This document shows positions 29,571 to 40,605 of a stretch of 64,000 bases of DNA, piece by piece. The stretch is taken from NCBI GenBank assembly GCA_002840845.1, contig PHCS01000001.1:1-64000 (forward strand). Direction: 5' to 3'. Source of the stretch: Betaproteobacteria bacterium HGW-Betaproteobacteria-14 (GTDB lineage Bacteria; Pseudomonadota; Gammaproteobacteria; Burkholderiales; Rhodocyclaceae). The position numbers were made by a program, and so were the translations under genes. Every line of letters starts with the position of its first letter. Positions within the stretch are counted from its first letter, which is position 1. The notes under the pieces are model-generated. The model had not been told where the DNA came from. It saw nothing but the letters and a program-made list of their open reading frames with translations, and made no database searches.

Positions 29571-30784
29571 CGTGCGGGCTGTGCGGAGAGTCGCGCCATG
29601 GGTCGCTCGTCCACCGGCAGGTTGACCAGCGCCGCCAGCACGCCGAGTGCAATGGCGATCATCCAGACGATGTCGTAGGCGCCGGTCATGTCGAAGATCA
29701 GCCCGCCCAGCCAGACGCCGAGGAAGCTGCCGAGCTGGTGGCTGAAAAAGACGAAGCCGGAGAGCATGGCGAGGTAGCGCACACCGAAGATCTGCGCGAC
29801 GAGGCCGTTGGTGAGCGGCACCGTGCCCAGCCAGAGCAGGCCCATGGCGGCGGCGAAGATCGCCACCGAGGTCGGCGTCAGCGGCGCCAGCAGGAACACC
29901 ACGATGACGATGCTGCGTGCGAAGTAGAGGCCGGCGAGCAGGTTCTTCTTGCGCCAGCGGCCGCCGGCCAGGCCGAAGCCGTAGGTGCCGAAGATGTTGA
30001 ACAGCCCGATCAGCGCGAGCGCCAGCATGCCGACGTTGGCAGTGAGGCCCTTGTCGAGCACGTAGGACGGCAGGTGCGCGCCGATGAACACCACCTGAAA
30101 GCCGCAGACGAAGTAGCCCAGCGTGAGCAGCCAGAAGGCGCGATGGCCGAAGGCCTCGCGCACGGCTTCGCCCGCCGACTGGGCCATGAGGTGATGCCCG
30201 CCCGCGCCTTCCCGCTCCGCCGCGCCCAGGGCCAGCGGCATCATCATCGCGGCCGCCGTGGCGAGGCCGATGAGGGCCATCAGCCAGCCGGCATTGCTGA
30301 TGATGAACTGCCCGGTCGGCACCAGCATGAACTGGCCGAAGGAGCCGGCCGCGCCCACGATGGCCAGCGCCATGGCGCGCTTCTCCGGCGCGATGGCGCG
30401 GCCGACCGCGCCGTAGATGACCGAGAAGGTGGTGGCGGACAGGCCCATGCCGACGAGAATGCCGGCGGAGAGCATGAACATGAACGGCGTCGTCGACACC
30501 GCCATCAGCGCGACGCCTGCGGCGTAGAGCAGGCCGCCGCCGAAGACGACCCTGCCCGCGCCCCAGCGGTCGGCGAGCCAGCCGGTAATCGGCCCGCCCG
30601 CGCCCCACACCAGATTCTGGATGGCGATGGCGAAGGAGAAAGCCTCGCGGCTCCAGGCGAGGTCCTGCGTCATCGGCTGCAGGAACAGGCCGAAGGTGTG
30701 GCGGATGCCGAGTGAGAGCGAGACCACGATGCTGCCGCAGACCAGCAGCAATGTCGCCGTGCGGGGAGTCACCTGAGCGTTCAT
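29567..30784 (-). CDS. MFS transporter
   Basis: 12-TM pattern; VWGAGGPITGWLADRWGAGRVVF; start assigned at MNAQVTPRT. Confidence 0.9.
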   Translation of the reverse strand: MNAQVTPRTATLLLVCGSIVVSLSLGIRHTFGLFLQPMTQDLAWSREAFSFAIAIQNLVWGAGGPITGWLADRWGAGRVVFGGGLLYAAGVALMAVSTTPFMFMLSAGILVGMGLSATTFSVIYGAVGRAIAPEKRAMALAIVGAAGSFGQFMLVPTGQFIISNAGWLMALIGLATAAAMMMPLALGAAEREGAGGHHLMAQSAGEAVREAFGHRAFWLLTLGYFVCGFQVVFIGAHLPSYVLDKGLTANVGMLALALIGLFNIFGTYGFGLAGGRWRKKNLLAGLYFARSIVIVVFLLAPLTPTSVAIFAAAMGLLWLGTVPLTNGLVAQIFGVRYLAMLSGFVFFSHQLGSFLGVWLGGLIFDMTGAYDIVWMIAIALGVLAALVNLPVDERPMARLSAQPAR

Positions 30785-30881
30785 TGACGGGTACAATTGT
30801 TGAGTTTTCAACCACGCACTATAACATCGGGCCCGGAGCGAAAATCCACGCTGGCGCCCGGGTTAAGCCAACACACGAACC

Positions 30882-32345
30882 ATGAAGCTCAATGACCCGC
30901 AGCTCTTGAAGACGCAGGCCTATATCGACGGCGCCTGGCGCGGCGCCGATGGCGGCGCCACTTTTGCAGTGAACAACCCGGCAAGCGACGAGCGCCTCGC
31001 CGAGGTGCCCGACATGGGCGCGACCGAGACGCGGCGCGCCATCGAGGCGGCAAATGCTGCCTGGCCGGCGTGGCGGGACAAGACCGCCAAGGAGCGCGCG
31101 GCGGTGCTGCGGCGCTGGTACGAATTGATGCTGGCCCATGCCGACGACCTGGCGCTGCTGATGACCTCCGAGCAGGGCAAGCCGCTGGCCGAGGCCAAGG
31201 GCGAGGTGCTCTACGCGGCGAGCTTCGTCGAGTGGTTCGCCGAGGAGGCGAAGCGCGTCTATGGCGAGACGATTCCCGCCACCCAGGCCGACAAGCGGCT
31301 GGTCGTCGTCAAGCAGCCGATCGGCGTCAGCGCCGCCATCACGCCGTGGAATTTCCCCGCGGCGATGATCACGCGCAAGGTGGCGCCGGCGCTGGCTGCC
31401 GGTTGCACGGTGGTGGTGAAGCCGGCCGAGCAGACGCCGCTCAGCGCGCTGGCGCTGGCGGAGCTCGCACAGCGCGCCGGTTTCCCGGCCGGCGTCTTCA
31501 ACGTTGTTACCGGCAGCGCGGAGTCCGCGCCGAAGATCGGCGGCGAACTGACGGCCAACCCCATCGTGCGCAAGCTCTCCTTCACCGGCTCGACGGAAGT
31601 CGGGCGGCTGCTCATGGCGCAGTGCGCGCCGACTATCAAGAAGGTCTCGCTAGAACTGGGCGGCAACGCGCCCTTCATCGTCTTCGACGACGCCGACCTC
31701 GACGCGGCGGTGGAAGGCGCGCTCGCCTCGAAGTACCGCAATACCGGCCAGACCTGCGTCTGCGCCAACCGCCTGCTGGTGCAGGCGGGCATCTACGACG
31801 CCTTCGCGGCGAAACTGGCGGAGAAGGTGAAGCAGATGAAGGTCGGCGCCGGCACCGAGTCGGATGTCGTGCAGGGGCCGCTGATCGACGCGCAGGCGCT
31901 GGCCAAGGTCGAGGAGCATATCGCCGATGCATTGGCCAAGGGCGCCAAGGTACTGACGGGTGGCAAGCGCCATGCACGCGGCGGCACCTTCTTCGAGCCG
32001 ACGGTGATCGCCGACGTCACGCCCGAGATGAAATGCGCACGCGAGGAGACCTTCGGCCCGGTGGCGCCGCTGTTCCGCTTCACGGAAGAGGCCGAGGCGG
32101 TCGCGCTGGCCAATGCCACCGAGTTCGGTCTCGCCGCCTATTTCTTCTCGCGCGATGTGGCGCGCTGCTTCCGCGTTGGCGAGGCGCTGGAATACGGCAT
32201 GGTCGGCATCAACACCGGCATCATGTCGAACGAGGTGGCGCCCTTCGGCGGCGTCAAGCAGTCCGGCATCGGTCGCGAGGGCTCGAAGTACGGCATCGAG
32301 GAATATCTCGAGATCAAATACATGTGTTTCGGCGGAATCGTGTAA
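30882..32345 (+). CDS. gabD: NAD(P)-dependent succinate-semialdehyde dehydrogenase-like
   Basis: ORF 487 aa; SAAITPWNFPAAMITRKVAPALAAGCTVVVKPAEQTPLSAL, LELGGNAPFIVFDDADLDAAVEG, NTGQTCVCANR. Confidence 0.92.
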   Translation: MKLNDPQLLKTQAYIDGAWRGADGGATFAVNNPASDERLAEVPDMGATETRRAIEAANAAWPAWRDKTAKERAAVLRRWYELMLAHADDLALLMTSEQGKPLAEAKGEVLYAASFVEWFAEEAKRVYGETIPATQADKRLVVVKQPIGVSAAITPWNFPAAMITRKVAPALAAGCTVVVKPAEQTPLSALALAELAQRAGFPAGVFNVVTGSAESAPKIGGELTANPIVRKLSFTGSTEVGRLLMAQCAPTIKKVSLELGGNAPFIVFDDADLDAAVEGALASKYRNTGQTCVCANRLLVQAGIYDAFAAKLAEKVKQMKVGAGTESDVVQGPLIDAQALAKVEEHIADALAKGAKVLTGGKRHARGGTFFEPTVIADVTPEMKCAREETFGPVAPLFRFTEEAEAVALANATEFGLAAYFFSRDVARCFRVGEALEYGMVGINTGIMSNEVAPFGGVKQSGIGREGSKYGIEEYLEIKYMCFGGIV

Positions 32346-32353
32346 GTCGGGCT

Positions 32354-32409
32354 TGTAGGTCGGGCTTCAGCCCGACAGCTGCCCAAGTCGGGCTGAAGCC
32401 CGACCTACG
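32354..32409. repeat. Family-C REP doublet (GTAGGTCGGGCTTCAGCCCGAC, head-to-head pair)
   Basis: Inverted pair of hairpins each led by GTAG. Confidence 0.88.
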
Positions 32410-32420
32410 AGAGGAGGTTT

Positions 32421-33545
32421 ATGAAAATCCGTGCTGCAGTGCTGAACCAGACGGGTCTATCGGCGCCCTACGCGCAAAGCCGGCCGCTCGCCATCGAGAC
32501 GCTGGATCTGGGCGCGCCCGGCAAGGGAGAAGTGCTGGTGCGGATCGCCGCTGCCGGCCTGTGCCATTCGGATCTGTCGGTGATCAACGGCGACCGGCCG
32601 CGTCCGGTGCCGATGGCGCTGGGCCATGAGGCTGCGGGCGTCGTCGAGCAGGTGGGCGAAGACGTGGCGGATCTGGCGCCCGGCGACCATGTCGTCATGG
32701 TGTTCGTGCCGAGTTGCGGCCATTGCGGTCCTTGTGCCGAGGGGCGGCCCGCGCTGTGCGAGCCGGGCGCCGCGGCGAACACCGCCGGCACCCTGGTCTC
32801 GGGCGCGCGGCGGCTGTCGCGCAATGGGACGGCCATCCAGCACCACATGGGCGTGTCCGCCTTTGCCGATCACGCCATCGTCTCGCGCCGCTCGCTGGTG
32901 CGGATCGATCCCGAACTTCCGCTCGACGAGGCGGCGCTGTTCGGCTGCGCGGTACTGACCGGCGTCGGCGCGGTGGTGAATACCGCGCGCGTGCCGCCGG
33001 GCAGCAGCGTCGCCGTGCTCGGACTGGGCGGGGTCGGCCTGAATTCCCTGCTGGCCGCCGTCGCTTCGGGTGCGGAAAAGATCATCGCGCTCGACATGAT
33101 CGAGAGCAAGCTGCAACTGGCGCGCCAACTCGGCGCGACGCATGCGGTGAACGCCGGGGACAAGGATGCCATCGAGCAGGTGAAGGCGCTCACGCAGGGC
33201 GGGGTCGATTATGCCTTCGAGATGGCCGGGTCGGTGGCGGCGCTGGAACTGGCCTACCGCATCACGCGCCGCGGCGGCACCACCGTCACGGCCGGCCTGC
33301 CCAATCCGCAAAGCAACTGGCCGCTGCAGGCGGTCACGCTGGTTGCCGAGGAGCGGACGGTGAAGGGCAGCTACATCGGCTCCTGCGTGCCGAGCCGCGA
33401 CGTGCCGCGCTACATCGCGCTCTATCGCGCCGGCAAGCTGCCGGTGGACAAACTGATGAGCGCGCGCATCGCGCTCGATGACATCAACGCCGGCTTCGAC
33501 CGCCTCGCTTCAGGCGAGGCGGTGCGGCAGGTGATCGTTTTCTGA
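32421..33545 (+). CDS. Zn-dependent alcohol dehydrogenase
   Basis: GHEAAGVVEQVGEDV, PSCGHCGPCAEGRPALCEPG, VLGLGGVGLNSLLAAVASGA. Confidence 0.92.
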   Translation: MKIRAAVLNQTGLSAPYAQSRPLAIETLDLGAPGKGEVLVRIAAAGLCHSDLSVINGDRPRPVPMALGHEAAGVVEQVGEDVADLAPGDHVVMVFVPSCGHCGPCAEGRPALCEPGAAANTAGTLVSGARRLSRNGTAIQHHMGVSAFADHAIVSRRSLVRIDPELPLDEAALFGCAVLTGVGAVVNTARVPPGSSVAVLGLGGVGLNSLLAAVASGAEKIIALDMIESKLQLARQLGATHAVNAGDKDAIEQVKALTQGGVDYAFEMAGSVAALELAYRITRRGGTTVTAGLPNPQSNWPLQAVTLVAEERTVKGSYIGSCVPSRDVPRYIALYRAGKLPVDKLMSARIALDDINAGFDRLASGEAVRQVIVF

Positions 33546-33571
33546 AACCGGATTGATGCGTTGAGGCGGCA

Positions 33572-34036
33572 TTACCTGCAATAGGCGTCGGCCTGCTTCT
33601 GCCATGTATCGGCGAAGCGTCCGCGCTCATCGTCTTCCATATAGATGCGCTCGCCATCCTTGCCCATGCGGTAGAGGGGACGCTCCTGCGTGAGGGACTC
33701 CAGGGCGCGGCGCGCCTGCCGGCATTTGTCTTCAGTTTCCTGGGCTTTTTTCTGCTGATCCTGCCGCCGCTTTTCTTCCTGGAAGCGGCGTTCGTTCGAC
33801 TCCTGCAACTGTTCCTGCCAGCTGCGGCTGGGCGGCGGCGCTTGCGTGTTGTCGAGTAGTGGTTGCGGGTTCGCCCCGAGTTTTTTGGCCGCCTTGCCGA
33901 CAGGCGGCGTGTCGGAATAATGCACCACGCCTTTGTCGTCGACCCACTTGTAGAGCCCGCCCGAAGCCAGGGCGGCGGGTGCCGCGACCCAGCCGTAGAC
34001 ACACAGAAACAGCGCAAGCCCGCGGCGCATGGACAA
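33572..34036 (-). CDS. DUF4124 domain-containing protein
   Basis: Signal peptide then GGLYKWVDDKGVVHYSDTPPVGKA. Confidence 0.85.
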   Translation of the reverse strand: MSMRRGLALFLCVYGWVAAPAALASGGLYKWVDDKGVVHYSDTPPVGKAAKKLGANPQPLLDNTQAPPPSRSWQEQLQESNERRFQEEKRRQDQQKKAQETEDKCRQARRALESLTQERPLYRMGKDGERIYMEDDERGRFADTWQKQADAYCR

Positions 34037-34040
34037 CGCC

Positions 34041-36014
<1,974 letters not shown>

Positions 36015-36018
36015 TCAG

Positions 36019-36092
36019 GCTTCCCTACGACGGCATTACCCGTACAGGTTCAAAGGGTATGTTCTCAGCCGTGAAAACGCGGCACCCCCAGT
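36019..36092 (-). promoter_or_regulatory. TPP riboswitch (THI element) upstream of thiC
   Basis: Minus strand: CTGGGGGTGCC...GGCTGAGAACATACCCTTTGAACCTGTACGGGTAATGCCGTCGTAGGGAAGC, a near-consensus TPP aptamer. Confidence 0.95.
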
Positions 36093-36167
36093 GCTGCTCA
36101 AACTACTGCAAACCGCGCCGCGATGCAAGGCTCGGCCAGGGCAATCGAATGAATGCCGGCAGCCGGT

Positions 36168-36250
36168 TTGTAGGTCGGGCTTCAGCCCGACAGCAGCGGC
36201 GGATCAACCGCCCAAGTCGGCCTGAAGGCCGACCTACAGCCCGACCTACG
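36168..36250. repeat. Family-C REP doublet
   Basis: GTAGGTCGGGCTTCAGCCCGAC...GTCGGCCTGAAGGCCGACCTAC. Confidence 0.88.
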
Positions 36251-36367
36251 GAGAGATTTCTCCATTCCCGTGGCATTCATTCGATTGCCCTGGCAGTGCG
36301 GGCACAGTGTGGCGGGGTATTGGCCGCTGTGGTAGGTTTCAGCGGGGCTGCATATTCCGGGAGGGCC

Positions 36368-36916
36368 ATGTCACTTTCTTTGATGCTGTTGCTTGCAGTG
36401 CTTGGCGCGGCGGTCCTCTGGGGCATCGTCCTCTTCAACCGCCTGGTGGCGCGGCGCAACCATGCGCGGGAAGCCTGGAGCGGCATCGACGTGCAGCTGA
36501 AACGGCGTCACGATCTCCTGCCCAAGCTGGTCGAGGCGGTGAAGGCGTATGCCGGCTTCGAGCGCTCGGTGCAGGCGGCGAGCGTCGAGGCGCGCGCGGG
36601 CGCTTCCCGCAGCGAACTCGAGCGGACGGAGAATGCGCTCACCGGCCAGCTGCGCGGCCTGCTGGCGGTGGTGGAGGCTTATCCCGACCTGAAGGCCAGC
36701 CGCAGTTACCTCGATCTACAGCAGCAGATCACCGAGGCCGAGGAGCAGATCCAGTACGCGCGGCGCTACTACAACGGCACCGTGCGCGAACTCAACATCC
36801 TGATCGATTCCTTCCCGAGCAACCTGGTGGCGCGGCTGTTCGGCTATGCCCACAGGGATTATTTCGAGATCGAGCTGGCCACCCAGCGCGACAGTCCCGC
36901 GCTGCCGTTCTCCTGA
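36368..36916 (+). CDS. LemA family protein
   Basis: NRLVARRNHAREAWSGIDVQLKRRHDLLPKLVEAVKAYAGFE ... ARRYYNGTVRELNILIDSFPSNLVARLFGY. Confidence 0.93.
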   Translation: MSLSLMLLLAVLGAAVLWGIVLFNRLVARRNHAREAWSGIDVQLKRRHDLLPKLVEAVKAYAGFERSVQAASVEARAGASRSELERTENALTGQLRGLLAVVEAYPDLKASRSYLDLQQQITEAEEQIQYARRYYNGTVRELNILIDSFPSNLVARLFGYAHRDYFEIELATQRDSPALPFS

Positions 36917-36926
36917 GAGGGAAATC

Positions 36927-38846
36927 ATGCCAAGGCTGTTTTGCATCGCCGTCCTCTGGGCACTGACTTTTGCTCCGGCAAGCGCCGTCGGCAGCGAATT
37001 CATCCGCCACTTCGATGCGCAGATCGAGGTGAAGGCCGACGGCTCGATGGAGGTGACGGAGACCATCAGCGTCAACGCCGAGGGCACCTCAATCAAGCGC
37101 GGCATCTATCGCGACTTTCCCACCATTTATCGCGCCTGGTACGGCCGCCGCACCGTGCCTTTCGAAGTGCTGTCGGTCAAGCGCAACGGCCAGCCCGAGC
37201 CCTCGCACCAGGAGTGGCGCGACAATGGCACGCGCCTCTACATCGGTCGTGGCGACCGCAACATTCCGCGCGGCGAACACGTCTACGAGATCCGCTACCG
37301 CACGGACTTGCAGCTCGGCTTCTTCGCCGATCATGACGAGTTGTACTGGAATGTCACCGGCAATGGCTGGAACTTCCTGATCGAGCGTGCCACGGCCACG
37401 GTCGTGTTGCCGCAGCGCCTGCCCGATTCGGCACTGACGCTCGAGGCCTACACCGGCCCGCAGGGTGCGCAGGGGCGCGACTGGCGCGCAAGGATCGACG
37501 AGGCGGGCCGCGCCCGCTTCGAGACGACGGCGGTGCTGGGGCACCGGGAGGGGCTGACCATTGTCGTCGGCTGGCCGAAAGGACTGGTCGCGGAACCGAC
37601 GCGCCAACAAAAGCAGGCCCGCTGGCTGCGCGACAACGCCGAGGTCAAGGGCGGCCTCTTCGGCGCGGCCCTCCTGCTCGTCTATTACCTGATCGTCTGG
37701 CGCCGCTACGGACGCGACCCGGCCGGGCAGACGATCATTCCGCGCTTCGCCCCGCCCAAGGATGTCTCGCCGGCGGATGCGCGCTTCCTTGCCCGCACCG
37801 GCTACGACGAACGCACCTTCGCAGCCGCACTTGTCGGCCTGGCCGTCAAGGGGCACCTGATCATTCACGAGGACGACGATCACGACTTCACCCTCGAGCG
37901 GCCGCGTGGCACCCCGGGCCAGCCGCTGCTGAACGACGAGCAGGCGCTGCTCGACGCCATTGGCCTTGCGCCCGGCAGCCAGATGACCCTGAAATCGAGT
38001 GCCGCGCAGGCGATCGACAATGCGAAGAAAGCCCTCAAGGACACCCTGCGCAAGGAGCACCTCAAGCGCCATTTCGTCACCAACGGCATCTACCTCGTGC
38101 CGGGGTTGATCGGCAGCGCAGCCGTCCTGGCCTGGGCCGGCTTCAGCGCCGCCCAGCCAGAGCCGGTCTTCTTCTTCATGATCGTCTGGCTCACCGGCTG
38201 GACCTTTGGCGTCTACGCGCTGCTCATGCAGGCGGGGAACATCTGGCGCATGGTGCGGCAGGGCAAGTGGCTCATGATCGTGCCGGCGCTGATGATGAGC
38301 GCCTTCGCCATCCCCTTCATCGGCGGCGAGATCTTCGGCCTCTACATTCTGACCTCGCAAAGCTCGACCGTCATGGTCGCGCTGCTGTTCCTCATCGTCG
38401 GCATCAACTACGCCTTCTATCACTGGCTGCAGGCGCCGACCCTGGCCGGGCGCCGGCTGATGGATGAGATCGCCGGCTTCCGCATGTACCTCGATGTGGC
38501 GGAGAAGGATGATCTGCGCGTGCGGCGCGGGCCGGAACGCACGCTGGAACTGTTCGAGAAATACCTGCCCTATGCCCTCGCGCTGGGCGTCGAAAACGCC
38601 TGGGCCGAGCAGTTCGCCGACATTCTGGCCGGCGTCAAGGCGGAAGGCGGCGGCACCACGCCCATGCACTGGTACAGCGGGCCGTCGCTTCACAGCCTCG
38701 GCAGCGCGGGCTTCGCCAGTGGCCTGGCCGGCGGCCTCGCCGGCGCGATTTCCTCCGCGAGCGCGCCGTCGGGCGGCAGTTCGGGCGGTGGTGGCGGTGG
38801 GTCTTCGGGCGGCGGGGGTGGAGGGGGCGGGGGCGGCGGCTGGTAA
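36927..38846 (+). CDS. DUF2207 domain-containing membrane protein with poly-Gly/Ser C-terminus
   Basis: FIRHFDAQIEVKADGSMEVTETISVNAEGTSIKRGIYRDFPT; C-terminus GGSSGGGGGGSSGGGGGGGGGGGW. Confidence 0.9.
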   Translation: MPRLFCIAVLWALTFAPASAVGSEFIRHFDAQIEVKADGSMEVTETISVNAEGTSIKRGIYRDFPTIYRAWYGRRTVPFEVLSVKRNGQPEPSHQEWRDNGTRLYIGRGDRNIPRGEHVYEIRYRTDLQLGFFADHDELYWNVTGNGWNFLIERATATVVLPQRLPDSALTLEAYTGPQGAQGRDWRARIDEAGRARFETTAVLGHREGLTIVVGWPKGLVAEPTRQQKQARWLRDNAEVKGGLFGAALLLVYYLIVWRRYGRDPAGQTIIPRFAPPKDVSPADARFLARTGYDERTFAAALVGLAVKGHLIIHEDDDHDFTLERPRGTPGQPLLNDEQALLDAIGLAPGSQMTLKSSAAQAIDNAKKALKDTLRKEHLKRHFVTNGIYLVPGLIGSAAVLAWAGFSAAQPEPVFFFMIVWLTGWTFGVYALLMQAGNIWRMVRQGKWLMIVPALMMSAFAIPFIGGEIFGLYILTSQSSTVMVALLFLIVGINYAFYHWLQAPTLAGRRLMDEIAGFRMYLDVAEKDDLRVRRGPERTLELFEKYLPYALALGVENAWAEQFADILAGVKAEGGGTTPMHWYSGPSLHSLGSAGFASGLAGGLAGAISSASAPSGGSSGGGGGGSSGGGGGGGGGGGW

Positions 38847-38886
38847 GCGAAGGAGAGTTGACTCCGGAGAGGACGGCAGATACATT

Positions 38887-38900
38887 ACTGACCGGTCAGT
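38887..38900. promoter_or_regulatory. Perfect 14-bp palindrome ACTGACCGGTCAGT upstream of tetR, likely operator
   Basis: Perfect inverted repeat 18 nt upstream of the TetR start at 38918. Confidence 0.65.
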
Positions 38901-38917
38901 TATTTAATATTCTGCTT

Positions 38918-39550
38918 ATGGTCTGCCCAGTTACACGCTGGCGTCGCCGCAAGGAAGCGCGCCCGCAGGAACTCACCGATGCCGCGCTGGCCCTTTTCGT
39001 CGAAAAGGGCTATGCCGCCACGCGTCTCGACGAGATCGCGGCGCAGGCGGGCGTGTCGAAAGGCACGCTCTACCTGTATTTCAGCAGCAAGGAAGAGCTG
39101 TTCAAGGCGGTGGTGCGCGAAGGCCTGCTGCCGCTGCTGGCCGAGGGCGAAACCCTCGTGGCGAATGCTCCCGGCCCGGCCAGCGAGTTGTTCAGGACCA
39201 TTGTCGTACGCTGGTGGGAAGTGGTCGGCGACAACCCCATCGGCGGCATTTTCAAGCTGATCTTCGCCGAGGCGCGCAATTTTCCCGAGATCTCGCGCTT
39301 CTACGCCGAGGAGGTGATCGATCGCGGCAAGCGTCTGCTGGCGGCCGCCCTGCAGCGCGGCATCGACTCCGGCGAGTTCCGCCCCTTCAATCCCGACGAT
39401 CTCGTGCACATCGTGTTTTCGCCGCTGATGATGCGGCTGATCTGGAAGCACTCGCTCGACTGCTGCGGCGTGCACACCGTGCCGACCGACGTTTATCTGC
39501 GTGAATACATCGACCTGACGCTGCGCGGCCTGCGCCGCGACGCCGCATGA
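38918..39550 (+). CDS. TetR/AcrR family regulator
   Basis: RPQELTDAALALFVEKGYAATRLDEIAAQAGVSKGTLYLYFSSKEELFKAV. Confidence 0.93.
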   Translation: MVCPVTRWRRRKEARPQELTDAALALFVEKGYAATRLDEIAAQAGVSKGTLYLYFSSKEELFKAVVREGLLPLLAEGETLVANAPGPASELFRTIVVRWWEVVGDNPIGGIFKLIFAEARNFPEISRFYAEEVIDRGKRLLAAALQRGIDSGEFRPFNPDDLVHIVFSPLMMRLIWKHSLDCCGVHTVPTDVYLREYIDLTLRGLRRDAA

Positions 39551-40605
39551 AGGAGAACCACACTGTGCGCTGCCTGATCCTTTCCCTTGCGCTGGTGGCC
39601 GTACCGGCCCTTGCCCAGACAACGGTCGCCGCAAAGCCGCCCCAGGCCGAGTTGTCGTTTCGAGCTTTCGGCGACATAGCCATGTACCCGCGGCGCGAAG
39701 CGCCGGCGGCGGTGGTCAGCCTCAACGAGTCGCGCATCGCGGCGGAGGTTGCGGCAGTCATCGTCGCCATGAATGCCGAGGCGGGACAGGTCGTGGACAA
39801 GGGGGCCGTGCTGGCACGCCTCGATGCGCGCGATTCCTCGCTGGCGCTGGAGCGCGCCGCGGCCGCCGAGGCCTCGGCGAAAGCCCGCCTCGGCCTGGCC
39901 GAGGCGCAACTCAGGCGCGCGCGCGAACTGAAGGAGAAAAACTTCATCTCGCAGGAGGCGCTCAATCAGCGCGAGACCGAGGTCGCGGTCGTTGCGGCCG
40001 ACGCCCGCGCGGCCCGCGCGGCGCTGGCTACGGCACGCCGCAACCTGGACAAATGCGTCATTCGCGCGCCGTTCCGCGCCATCGTGCGCGCCCGCAGCGG
40101 CCAGGTGGGCGAACTTGCCGGCGCGGGCACGACGCTGTACACGCTGCTCGATGCGGATCGTCTGGAAATTTCCGCGCAGGTGCCGGCGCGGGATGCGGAA
40201 CAGCTCACCCACGTGAAGGAAATCGCATTCGTTGGCCAGGACGGCCGGCATGCCGTCAGCCTGATCCGCATCTCGCCCGCCATCGAGCGCGCGGCGCGCA
40301 CGCGCGAGGCGCGCCTGCGCTTCGTGGGCGCGGTGGTGTCGCCGGGCGCCGAGGGGCGCATCGAATGGCGCGATCCTGCCGCCCATGTTCCGCCCGAGTA
40401 TCTGGTTCGCCGTGGCACGCAGCTCGGGGTGTTCGTCATTGAAGCGGGCAAGGCGCGTTTCGTACCACTGGCCGAGGCGCAGGAAGGTCGGCCCGCGCCG
40501 GCCGGGCTGAAGCCCGAGGCGCGCATCGCGGCAGAGGGTCGACATACGCTCAACGACGGCCAGGCGGTCGCGGAAAAGCCCGCGGAAGGTACGCGCAAGC
40601 AATGA
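39547..40605 (+). CDS. RND efflux periplasmic adaptor
   Basis: Signal peptide; MNAEAGQVVDKGAVLARLDARDSSLALE; ATGA overlaps with neighbours. Confidence 0.9.
   Translation: MKENHTVRCLILSLALVAVPALAQTTVAAKPPQAELSFRAFGDIAMYPRREAPAAVVSLNESRIAAEVAAVIVAMNAEAGQVVDKGAVLARLDARDSSLALERAAAAEASAKARLGLAEAQLRRARELKEKNFISQEALNQRETEVAVVAADARAARAALATARRNLDKCVIRAPFRAIVRARSGQVGELAGAGTTLYTLLDADRLEISAQVPARDAEQLTHVKEIAFVGQDGRHAVSLIRISPAIERAARTREARLRFVGAVVSPGAEGRIEWRDPAAHVPPEYLVRRGTQLGVFVIEAGKARFVPLAEAQEGRPAPAGLKPEARIAAEGRHTLNDGQAVAEKPAEGTRKQ

Noticed and set aside
30799-30812. GTTGAGTTTTCAAC palindrome between the MFS and aldehyde dehydrogenase genes
   Set aside because: Short 5-bp arms; could be an operator in a divergent promoter but too weak to claim alone.
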